Origin: JBCBWG01 sp038523925 | Lineage (GTDB): Bacteria > Pseudomonadota > Alphaproteobacteria > Rhizobiales > Hyphomicrobiaceae | Length of the DNA stretch: 64,000 bases | Reading direction: 5' to 3' | NCBI GenBank assembly: GCA_038523925.1 | Contig: JBCBIY010000003.1 | Coordinates: 62,001-126,000 of the forward strand | In this document: positions 56,969 through 64,000 of the stretch, in pieces | Layout: every line of letters starts with the position of its first letter | Position numbering within the stretch: the first letter of the stretch is position 1 | Position numbers and translations under genes: made by a program | Notes under the pieces: model-generated | What the model was told of the DNA's origin: nothing | What the model saw: only the letters and a program-made list of their open reading frames with translations | Databases searched by the model: none

Positions 56969-58165
56969 TCAGTCCGTGACGGGCGATATGGCGCCGTCGG
57001 TGACGCGGAAAACGTCAGCGTGAGGCCGGATCGCGTCAAACTGCATGAGGTCTGTGCCGGTCATCCAAGCCTGGCTGCCGAGCGCTTCAAGCTCATCGAA
57101 AAGGGCGGCTCGGCGATGGACGTCGAGGTGTGCTGCGATCTCGTCGAGCAGCAGGATGGGCGCGGCCCCAGCCGCCCGGTTTGCGAGCATCTCGGCATGG
57201 GCAAGCACCAACCCGACGAGCAGCGCTTTCTGTTCGCCCGTCGAGCAGAACTTGGCGAGCATCTGCTTCGGCCCATGCGTCACTGAAAGGTCAGAGCGGT
57301 GGGGCCCTTCGAGCGTGCGGCCGGCGCGGGCATCGCGAAAGCGGCCTTCCGCCAAGCGGCCCGCGTAGATGTCTTCGACGTCGACGGCGGCGCCCGCTGC
57401 AAGATCGTCTTCAAGACCCCCTTCGAGCGCGATCGCGGCCCATGGGAACGGCGACGTGCCGCGTTCATCGCGTCGGACTGATAGCGTCAGCTTGAGCGCA
57501 TCGATCGCTGCCAGTCGCCCGGCCGCCAGCGCCACACCGGTCTCGGCCAACACCCGTTCAATCGCATCAAGGGTCGGGGCCCGGGGCCCGTGTTCGTCGA
57601 GCAAACGGTTGCGCTGGCGCATGGCGCGCTCGAACTGGTTGGCGCGGGTCGAGTGCGCGGGATCAAAACAGACGACAAGGCGGTCAAGGAACCGGCGGCG
57701 ATCGCCGGCAGCGCCAGTAAAGAGCCCATCGAGCGCCGGCGTCAGCCAGACCATCTCGAGGAAGTCTGCGAGCGCCGCAGAGCTCTTTTGTGTTTCGCCG
57801 TCAATGCGCACGGTGCGCGACGGCCCGCGGCTGCCGGGCCCTGGCGCCGCCGACGGATAATGACCGGCCGGCAGCCCCGTGCCGATCGCGACCTCCGCGT
57901 CGCCAGCATGCACCTTGGCCGCAACTGCCCAGCTCCCGTCGCCACCCTGACGCGCGAGGTCGGGCATCGCGGCCCGGCGGAGGCCCTGGCCGGGCGCGAG
58001 CAGCGAAACCGCTTCGAGGATGTTCGTCTTGCCCGCGCCGTTCTCGCCGACCAGCACGACCGGACGCGCGCCCACCTGGAGCCGCGCGCTTTCATAGTTG
58101 CGGAAGTTCGTCAGCGTGAGCGTTTCGACCCACGCGGCGTGGTCCTGCTCCGTCACCAGCGTCAT
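56969..58165 (-). CDS. recF: DNA replication and repair protein RecF
   Basis: About 398 residues. An SMC-like ATPase that helps load RecA at gaps. Walker A is VGENGAGKTN (about 39-48), LTNFRNYESARLQ precedes it, the signature region includes FCSTGEQKALLVGLVLAHA and Walker B is LLLDEIAAHLD. The start is uncertain: ATG at 58165 gives a family-length N-terminus, while a TTG at 58207 overlaps the dnaN stop (TTGA) and would add 14 residues. Neither has a strong ribosome-binding site. Confidence 0.93.
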   Translation of the reverse strand: MTLVTEQDHAAWVETLTLTNFRNYESARLQVGARPVVLVGENGAGKTNILEAVSLLAPGQGLRRAAMPDLARQGGDGSWAVAAKVHAGDAEVAIGTGLPAGHYPSAAPGPGSRGPSRTVRIDGETQKSSAALADFLEMVWLTPALDGLFTGAAGDRRRFLDRLVVCFDPAHSTRANQFERAMRQRNRLLDEHGPRAPTLDAIERVLAETGVALAAGRLAAIDALKLTLSVRRDERGTSPFPWAAIALEGGLEDDLAAGAAVDVEDIYAGRLAEGRFRDARAGRTLEGPHRSDLSVTHGPKQMLAKFCSTGEQKALLVGLVLAHAEMLANRAAGAAPILLLDEIAAHLDVHRRAALFDELEALGSQAWMTGTDLMQFDAIRPHADVFRVTDGAISPVTD

Positions 58166-58203
58166 TCGATTGGGCGTGTCGTCCGCCTCGGAGGATGCCG
58201 CGT

Positions 58204-59322
58204 TCAAACGCGCATCGGCATGAGGACGTAGAGTGCGCTCTGGTCATCGCCATCGCGCACGATCGTCGGCGCCGATGGATCGGCGAGCTTGAAGTGCACG
58301 GTGTCGCTTTCGAGCTGCTGTGCGATGTCGAGCAGGTATTTGGCGTTGAACCCGATTTCGAGGCCGTCGGCGTCGTAGTTGATCGCCACCTCTTCCGTCG
58401 CGCTGCCGCCCTCGGGGTTGTTGACCGACAGGACGAGCTTGTCGCCGCCGAGGTTCAACTTAACGGCCCGGCCACGCTCGCTCGCAATCGTCGATACCCG
58501 GTCAACGGCCGACATGAACTCAGCGTTTGAGACGCGCATGTCCTTGTCGTTGGCCTGCGGGATGACGCGCGCGTAGTCCGGGAACGTCCCGTCAATAAGC
58601 TTCGACGTCAGCGTGACATCGCCGATCGCAAACCGCACCTTCGTCGGCGAAACACCAATGCGCACCTCCGACGTCGTATCGTCGAGCAGCCGGAACAATT
58701 CCTGGACGGTCTTGCGCGGGATGATGACGCCCGGCATCTCGGCGGCGCCTTCCGGCTCCTCCAGCTCGACCTGGGCCAGCCGGTGCCCATCGGTTGCGAC
58801 CGCGCGGATGACCGCGCCATTGTCGCCAGCGATCGTGTGGAGATATATGCCGTTCAGGTAGTACCGCGTCTCTTCGGTCGAAATGGCGAACCGCGTTTTC
58901 TCGATGAGGCGCTTCAATTCGTGCGCCTGCATCGCAAATTCATGCGTCATGCTGCCGGCGGCCAGATCAGGGAAATCATCGGCGGGCAGCGCCTGAAGCG
59001 CAAACCGCGACTGGCCTGACGTCACCGACACGCGCTCCTTCTCCGGGTCGCGGGTGAGCGACACCTGCGCACCATCGGGCAGCTTGCGCGCAATATCGTG
59101 GATCATGTGCGCCGGCACGGTCACCGCACCGGTCTGGCTCACGTCGGCTGCAACCGTCTCGACGACTTCGCGCTCTAGGTCCGTTGCCTTCAGGCCGAGC
59201 CCCTGCTCCGTCGCACTCAACAGCACGTTCGAGAGGATCGGGATCGTCGTGCGGCGCTCGACAACGCTGGTCACGTGGCTGAGCGCTTTCAACAACTCAC
59301 CACGTTCGATCACAAGCTGCAT
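58204..59322 (-). CDS. dnaN: DNA polymerase III beta subunit (sliding clamp)
   Basis: A 372-residue clamp protein with three repeated domains; MQLVIERGELLKALSHVTSVVERRTTIPILSNVLL is the conserved N-terminus and SALYVLMPMRV the conserved C-terminus (canonical YVVMPMR/L), which forms part of the clamp-binding pocket. It encircles DNA and tethers polymerase III. GAGG lies five bases before the ATG. Confidence 0.98.
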   Translation of the reverse strand: MQLVIERGELLKALSHVTSVVERRTTIPILSNVLLSATEQGLGLKATDLEREVVETVAADVSQTGAVTVPAHMIHDIARKLPDGAQVSLTRDPEKERVSVTSGQSRFALQALPADDFPDLAAGSMTHEFAMQAHELKRLIEKTRFAISTEETRYYLNGIYLHTIAGDNGAVIRAVATDGHRLAQVELEEPEGAAEMPGVIIPRKTVQELFRLLDDTTSEVRIGVSPTKVRFAIGDVTLTSKLIDGTFPDYARVIPQANDKDMRVSNAEFMSAVDRVSTIASERGRAVKLNLGGDKLVLSVNNPEGGSATEEVAINYDADGLEIGFNAKYLLDIAQQLESDTVHFKLADPSAPTIVRDGDDQSALYVLMPMRV

Positions 59323-59751
59323 GCCGACCTCGAAGAAACCGTGTTGAACCCGACAGAGCCGGAGTAAGAGACGCGCGATCAGAACGGCGCGAAGCGGCAG
59401 CTCGCAAGCCGCCGTCAGCCGGGCGCAATCTGATTCGTTTCGTCAGCAACTTGAACGGGAAATCGCCGATTTGGCAAGGCTTCCGCCGGTTTACGGCACG
59501 CGCAACGGCCCGCGATCGGGGTGTGAAGGAGCGAACCTCATCCCCGCACTATTGGTTCGCTCCCACGGGCGCACGACGTGCGCGCCTGGGACACGGCAAG
59601 GCCGTGTCCGTTCGATTCCCGCAAAGCTGATCGTCTGGACCAAAACTATGCAGGAACGGTCAAAGCTGCACACGCACCCAACGCGCGCAACTGACCTCAT
59701 TTTCCGCCGGCCGCGGCAGTTTCGTCCGGTCCGAGGACCGGACTCGTTGCT
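59323..59751. other. dnaA-dnaN intergenic region with two adjacent hairpins
   Basis: The 429 bases contain the dnaN promoter region and the dnaA 3' end. Two inverted repeats abut: an imperfect one at 59562-59590 (CCCA...TGGG outer arms, GCGCAC / GTGCGC inner) and a perfect one at 59589-59609 (GGACACGGC-AAG-GCCGTGTCC). No T-run follows on either strand. A T-loop-like GTTCGATTCC follows but no tRNA can be folded. No DnaA box seen. Confidence 0.45.
59589..59609. repeat. Perfect 9-bp inverted repeat downstream of dnaA
   Basis: GGACACGGC-AAG-GCCGTGTCC forms a strong hairpin 143-163 bases past the dnaA stop. It could protect or delimit the dnaA transcript without a classical terminator T-run. Confidence 0.6.
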
Positions 59752-61287
59752 TTAGTGGCCGAGCAGTTTTTTAAGATCCTCGATCTCGTCTTTCAGTCGG
59801 GGGTTCTTGCTGATCTCGCCATCAATCTTACGAATTGCGTGCAAAACGGTTGTGTGATCGCGATTACCGAACCGCCTGCCGATTTCCGGAAGCGACCGGG
59901 CTGTGAGCTGCTTCGACAAGAACATGCCGATCTGACGTGGCCAGACCACCGAGCGGTGACGGCGCTGCGAGAGGATATCGCTCCGCGACACGCCGAAGTG
60001 CCGCGAGACGACCTTCAAAATGTCTTCGATCCGGGTGCGCTTCTGCTCGATGCCGTGGATCATATTGCGGATGATCGTCTCGGTGATCTCAGTCGTGATC
60101 GGCACGCGCATGCAATCCCAATGCATGTGAAGCCGGATGACTGCACCGTCGAGTTCGCGGCCGCCGTCCGTCAGACGCTCAGCCAGCATGTCGATTATCT
60201 CAGGCGCAACCTGGAACGATGGGTCGACCATCTGCTTGCTTTCGATGCGGCGCTTGAGAATGCCGCGTCGCAATTCGAAGTCCGGCGCGCCAAGCTCGAC
60301 GACGAGGCCGCCCTGCAGCCGCGACCGCATGCGATCGTTTAGTCGGTCAATCGCATTCGGTGGCTTTGAGGAGGCGACAACAAGCTGACGATTGCTGTCG
60401 AGCAGCGCATTCACGAGGTGCTCGAATTCCTGTTCGGTCGCGGGCCCTGACAAGTACTCAAGGTCATCGATCAGCAGGATGTCGACGCCGCGGAATTTCT
60501 CCTTGAACGCCATGGCGCCCTTCGACTGCAGCGCCTCGACGAACTCAAACCGGAACCGCTCGGCCGTCAGGTAGAGGAGCTGCGCATGCGGGTGCCGCTT
60601 GCGCACTTCCCAGGCGATTGCGTGCAGCAAGTGCGTCTTGCCGTTTCCGACCGATGCGGTGAGGAACAGCGGATTGTACTGCCGCGTCTCGCTGAACACG
60701 GTCTCAGCGACCTGCGTCGCCGCCGCATGCGCCATCCGGTTTGCCGGGCCGACAACAAAGCTCTCAAGCGTCAGCCGCGGATCAATTGGCGAGCCGACGA
60801 AGCCTGCGGCCTGTGTCCGGCCGGACGGCTGCGCGACACCCAGTGCCGCTGACGGCAGCGGCGCCGACGGCGCGACAGCCGGCGTCTGTGCGGCTGGCTG
60901 TTCAACGGCCGACGACTGATCGCCTGGCTGGCGGAGGCGAACCTCAACGTGTTCGACCATTGGGAACACGTTCTGGCAGCACTCCAGAAGATCGTCGGAG
61001 TAGTGCGACTGGATCCAGCTCTGCAGAAACTTCACCGGAACCGACGTTTCGATCTTGGCGCCGTCGCGCTTGTGAATTTCAAGCGCCGCAAACCAGCTTG
61101 CGTAGACCTCATCACCTAACCGCGCCTGCAAAAGCGCATGAACGCGCTTGGCCTGTGCGTCTTTCACCAACTCCACTGCATCAGAGACGCCCGCCGGCAC
61201 GACCTCGCGGCCTTCGATCGGCTTGTCAGCTTGCCCCAGCGCGTTGTTCCGTCCCGGTTCAGACGAAAAACGATCCTGAATTGTCAT
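59752..61287 (-). CDS. dnaA: Chromosomal replication initiator protein DnaA
   Basis: A 511-residue initiator. Domain I (about 40-120, helical, with YASWFAALEIHK) is followed by a Pro/Ala linker, the AAA+ domain and the DNA-binding domain IV with RRFGNRDHTTVLHAIRKI. Walker B ILLIDDLEYL and the RSRL arginine finger region are present. The Walker A reads ASVGNGKTHLL (211-221) where most DnaA have GGVGLGKTHL, so the first P-loop glycine is alanine; in domain IV the usual GGRDHTT is GNRDHTT. It is still clearly DnaA by position and overall motifs, but divergent. The ATG at 61287 has GGGGA upstream; longer in-frame starts are implausible. Confidence 0.95.
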   Translation of the reverse strand: MTIQDRFSSEPGRNNALGQADKPIEGREVVPAGVSDAVELVKDAQAKRVHALLQARLGDEVYASWFAALEIHKRDGAKIETSVPVKFLQSWIQSHYSDDLLECCQNVFPMVEHVEVRLRQPGDQSSAVEQPAAQTPAVAPSAPLPSAALGVAQPSGRTQAAGFVGSPIDPRLTLESFVVGPANRMAHAAATQVAETVFSETRQYNPLFLTASVGNGKTHLLHAIAWEVRKRHPHAQLLYLTAERFRFEFVEALQSKGAMAFKEKFRGVDILLIDDLEYLSGPATEQEFEHLVNALLDSNRQLVVASSKPPNAIDRLNDRMRSRLQGGLVVELGAPDFELRRGILKRRIESKQMVDPSFQVAPEIIDMLAERLTDGGRELDGAVIRLHMHWDCMRVPITTEITETIIRNMIHGIEQKRTRIEDILKVVSRHFGVSRSDILSQRRHRSVVWPRQIGMFLSKQLTARSLPEIGRRFGNRDHTTVLHAIRKIDGEISKNPRLKDEIEDLKKLLGH

Positions 61288-61422
61288 TGCTTTCCCCGCA
61301 CAACGATTTGTTACTTCGAGCCCTGAGGCTCCAGTGTGAGGCTGCGCGCAATTCCCCTGTCCGGTGCCCGCCGGCCCCGTTGAAGACATTGAAATTGCAG
61401 TCAGCCGTGTGGACGCCCGGCG

Positions 61423-61866
61423 TTATCCTTGCGCCCACGGAAGGCCGGAAAATTTCCAGCCTGAAACGCGGCCACGACGGCCACTCTCATCGACAGGACC
61501 CTCAAACCCGTCGGTGATATTCGAACATGCTTCAAAACCACGTGCCGCCATTTCATGGGCGGCGTTCCGGCTGCGTGCGCCGGACCGGCAAAGGAAAAGC
61601 ACCTGCGTTGATTTTAGCTTTTCCGACTTGTCGAGCAGCGCCGTCAGTTGATCTGCGAACGCGTAATTGCGTTCACCCGACGGAAAGGACTGCCACTCGA
61701 GAAGAACCGGCTCCTTGTTGGCCGCAGATAACAGCGGCAAACCGACGAACGCCCACTCCGCTTGTGTACGCACGTCGACAAGAACTGAACTCTGATCTTC
61801 TGTGATGCGCGACCAAGCGGCCTCGCAACTCAATTCGTCCACATGGACAGACGGTGCTGACCCCAC
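61423..61866 (-). CDS. Rhodanese-domain protein
   Basis: A 147-residue single-domain rhodanese. SVLVDVRTQAEWAFVG is the N-terminal motif and LFLCRSGARSRNAAHEMAARGF holds the active-site cysteine in CRSGARS, a six-residue loop as in sulfurtransferases. SNITDGFEGPVDE is the usual C-terminal segment. A soluble sulfur-carrier or thiosulfate sulfurtransferase role is likely; the partner is unknown. The start is a GTG at 61866, set by GGGGAGG six bases upstream. It lies 135 bases upstream of dnaA on the same strand. Confidence 0.85.
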   Translation of the reverse strand: MGSAPSVHVDELSCEAAWSRITEDQSSVLVDVRTQAEWAFVGLPLLSAANKEPVLLEWQSFPSGERNYAFADQLTALLDKSEKLKSTQVLFLCRSGARSRNAAHEMAARGFEACSNITDGFEGPVDESGRRGRVSGWKFSGLPWAQG

Positions 61867-62474
61867 GCGAAACCTCCCCGCAACACGCGCCGGTCGCAAC
61901 CCGGCGCAACGCTTCGCTCGATCTCTGCAGGCTCACGCGGCAATACCGGTCGAAGCCTGTTGAAAGGGCCGCTCTGTCTGCATCCCCACTGATGCAATCG
62001 GCCGCCCCGGTCCCCTCAAGAGCGAGTCCCGATTAATCACAGGGCTTGGATCGCGGCAAGGCTGACGGCGTGAACAACTGTGCTGTCGAACGCTGTTGGA
62101 AACGTGGGAACGAAACCGGCTCTAACATCAGTTTTGAAACCAAGATCGCCCACTGAACCAACTGAGATTCAACGACGAATTCGTACACGAATCTCATAAA
62201 GCGCGTGCCAATCGCCTTGTGGGTGATCTGAGAGACGAGGCGGTTGATATCTGGCTCGGATGGCCTGTGTGTGGACCCATGAATTCAACGGAACAAGGTT
62301 GGGTGCGCAGCCGACTCTGTGAGCGAATCCAACGCGTTGATACACAGGTTCATGCGGACGCTCAGCGCGGCAATTGTTGCGCATTTGTGACAGCCAGTGC
62401 CGCACCGCACAAATCCACAGCAGCCCGCAGCACCGGTTCATGAGTACTTCGTCTAGCGACAGTCGGATGACTGC
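61867..62474. other. Intergenic region upstream of the rhodanese gene with nested inverted repeats
   Basis: A 608-base gap between the helicase gene and the rhodanese gene, both on the minus strand. It contains GAGATTC...GAATCTC (62164-62170 and 62189-62195) enclosing the palindrome ACGAATTCGT (62175-62184); each outer arm contains a GANTC site. Loose matches (2 of 9 off) to the DnaA box occur at about 62339 and 62409, but no good match to TTATCCACA. Nothing else gene-like was seen. Confidence 0.45.
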
Positions 62475-64000
62475 TTAAGAGATGGCTTCCGCGATCAAAT
62501 CTTCGGCAGCGTCACGCAGGAATGAATCCGCAGATGCCCCAATAACGGGCTCCTTGCCGATCTCGAGCAGGATCGGCACCGACAGCGGCGAGATCTTCTC
62601 CAGCCGCTGATGCCTGATGCGGCCGCTGATCCGCTCGAGGAACCCCGCGAGGCGGGCGACGTCGAGGAGACCGCTAGCAGCATCCTGCCAGGTGGCCTCG
62701 AGCAGGATGTGCTTCGGGTCGTGCTTGCGCAGCACGTCGTAGATCAAATCGGACGACACGGTCATTTGCCGCCCGGTCTTTTCCTGACCCGGATGCCGCC
62801 GCTCAACGAGACCTGCAATCGTCGCGCAATAGCGGAACGTCCGCTTCATCAGAAACGATTCGGCGAGCCACGCTTCGAGGTCATCGCCAAGCATGTCTTG
62901 GGCAAACAGATCCTCAAGCGAGGTCCGGCCGCTGTCGATCAAGTTGGCGATATCGTTCGCGCACCAGATCGACAGGCCGTAGTCATTAGCGACAAACCCG
63001 AGGGGGCGGGCCCGCGCGCGCTCAAGACGCCGCGTCAGCAACATGCCAAGCGTCTGATGCGCGAGGCGGCCTTCAAAGGGGTAGGCCACCAGATAGTACC
63101 GGTCACCCCGCGGGAAGGTCTCGACGAGCACTTCGTCGGGCGTCGGCATGACGGAGCGGTCCGTCTGCAAGCCAAGCCATTCAGCGACCGGCAGCGGCAG
63201 GTTGGACCAGCTCTGGCGGTCGGCGAGCATGTCGCGCACGCGATCGGCGAGGTGTGTCGACAGCGGAAATTTTCCGCCCGGATACGACGGGATCTGCGGC
63301 GTCTTCGCCTGCGCGCGCGACACGAAGATATCGGTGCCCTGCTGGCCCTCAAGGCGCAGGATCTCGCCAGAGAACAGGAAGGTGTCGCCGATCTTCAGTT
63401 CACCGGCGAACCACTCATCAAGTTCACCGAGAACACGCCCGCCAGTGAGTGCCCGCTGCGCGCCGGGTTTCGGCGGGCCCTTCGAGCGGACCAGCCGGAC
63501 CTTGAGCGTCGGCGATTGCACGATCGTCCCGATGTTGAGGCGATGCTGTTGGGCAAGACGCGGATTGGCAAGCCGCATGCGCCCGTCGTGGTCGCGGCGC
63601 AACCGCGCGAAACGTTCATACGACCTCAGCGCGTATCCGCCGGTCGCCACGAAGTCGACGATGCGCTCAAAGTCGAACTCCGAAAGGCCTGCGTAGGGCG
63701 CAGCGCTGCGGACTTCCTGGTAAAGCGCGTCCATCTCAAACGGCGCGCTGCAGGCAACGCTCATGACGTGCTGGGCAAGCACATCAAGCGATCCCGTGCG
63801 GTTCAAAATCGCGTCCTGATCGCCGACTTCTGCTGCATCAAGCGCTGCGCGGCACTCGAGCACCTCGAACCGGTTTGACGGGACAAGGATCGCCTTTGAC
63901 GGCTCGTCGAGCCGGTGGTTCGCGCGGCCAATGCGCTGGATCAGGCGGCTCGCCCCCTTCGGTGCGCCAATGTTGATGACGAGATCGACGTCGCCCCAGT
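62475..64000 (-). CDS. Ligase-associated DEXH-box helicase (Lhr type), C-terminal part
   Basis: The frame is open to base 64000 and holds the last 508 residues. Just inside the window edge WGDVDLVINIGAPKGASRLIQRIGRANHRLDEPSKAILVPSNRFEVLECRAAL is the motif V-VI region of Lhr-family helicases (arginine finger in QRIGRANHR). The rest forms the Lhr C-terminal winged-helix and beta-barrel domains (FDFERIVDFVATGGYALRSYERFARLRRD...). In bacteria the ligase-associated branch occurs with an ATP-dependent ligase, a Pde-like exonuclease and a nuclease in DNA damage repair; those partners, if present, lie beyond the window. Confidence 0.88.
   Translation of the reverse strand, partial: WGDVDLVINIGAPKGASRLIQRIGRANHRLDEPSKAILVPSNRFEVLECRAALDAAEVGDQDAILNRTGSLDVLAQHVMSVACSAPFEMDALYQEVRSAAPYAGLSEFDFERIVDFVATGGYALRSYERFARLRRDHDGRMRLANPRLAQQHRLNIGTIVQSPTLKVRLVRSKGPPKPGAQRALTGGRVLGELDEWFAGELKIGDTFLFSGEILRLEGQQGTDIFVSRAQAKTPQIPSYPGGKFPLSTHLADRVRDMLADRQSWSNLPLPVAEWLGLQTDRSVMPTPDEVLVETFPRGDRYYLVAYPFEGRLAHQTLGMLLTRRLERARARPLGFVANDYGLSIWCANDIANLIDSGRTSLEDLFAQDMLGDDLEAWLAESFLMKRTFRYCATIAGLVERRHPGQEKTGRQMTVSSDLIYDVLRKHDPKHILLEATWQDAASGLLDVARLAGFLERISGRIRHQRLEKISPLSVPILLEIGKEPVIGASADSFLRDAAEDLIAEAIS

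Noticed and set aside
59540..59640. Possible tRNA suggested by GTTCGATTCC at about 59610
   Set aside because: No anticodon arm or acceptor stem can be paired around it; the nearby pairing is explained by two separate hairpins.
61867..62474. Replication origin (oriC) upstream of the rhodanese-dnaA genes
   Set aside because: No good TTATCCACA-type DnaA boxes or AT-rich unwinding region seen; only matches with two mismatches. Kept as a weak possibility in the findings, not as a feature.

Overview
The window is a GC-rich stretch of alphaproteobacterial chromosome, most likely from the order Hyphomicrobiales (Rhizobiales). The indications are a complete division/cell-wall (dcw) cluster in the alphaproteobacterial order and continuing into lpxC and bamD, an H-NS/HvrA-type nucleoid protein, a lipid A oxidase-like barrel, a TTAA-N7-TTAA (CtrA-type) site and GANTC sites near several promoters. 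No rRNA, tRNA, insertion sequence, prophage or CRISPR array was seen. The species cannot be named from the sequence.

Layout. 1-4.2 kb: the 3' end of a CCA-adding enzyme gene, an H-NS-like gene on the other strand with its own terminator, a PLP-dependent threonine/serine dehydratase and a Uup-type ABC-F ATPase. 4.2-7.8 kb (minus): an aminotransferase and ligA. 7.9-29.4 kb (minus): bamD, lpxC, ftsZ, ftsA, ftsQ, ddl, murB, murC, murG, ftsW, murD, mraY, murF, murE, ftsI, ftsL, rsmH and mraZ, read from mraZ down to bamD. Many of these genes overlap by 1-13 bases. They supply the lipid II pathway (MurB-F, Ddl, MraY, MurG), the divisome (FtsZ, A, Q, L, I, W) and outer-membrane building (LpxC, BamD). 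A three-copy TGGG array with exact 10-bp spacing lies upstream of mraZ and is a strong candidate MraZ operator.

29.7-44.2 kb is the least conventional part. It holds a NIPSNAP-family gene, a 64-bp sequence repeated twice, a CAP-domain lipoprotein preceded by a CtrA-type box, and a two-gene module made of a winged-helix-like protein and a 1166-residue protein with two P-loop ATPase domains, the second HerA/VirD4-like. After these come moeA and a three-gene group: a divergent class A penicillin-binding protein, a four-helix membrane protein with a large periplasmic domain, and a small conserved protein, closed by a textbook terminator. The two-ATPase module is my best candidate for an undescribed system; a defence or DNA-processing role is inference only.

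44.4-54.2 kb (plus): an alpha-2-macroglobulin with an intact CTEQ thioester motif overlaps pbpC by 4 bases. A secreted PHB-depolymerase-like esterase and a lipid A oxidase-like outer-membrane protein follow. 54.3-64 kb (minus): gyrB, recF, dnaN and dnaA (a replication cluster; the DnaA has an altered Walker A motif), a rhodanese-domain protein, a 0.6-kb gap with nested inverted repeats, and the 3' part of an Lhr-type ligase-associated DEXH helicase that runs off the window.
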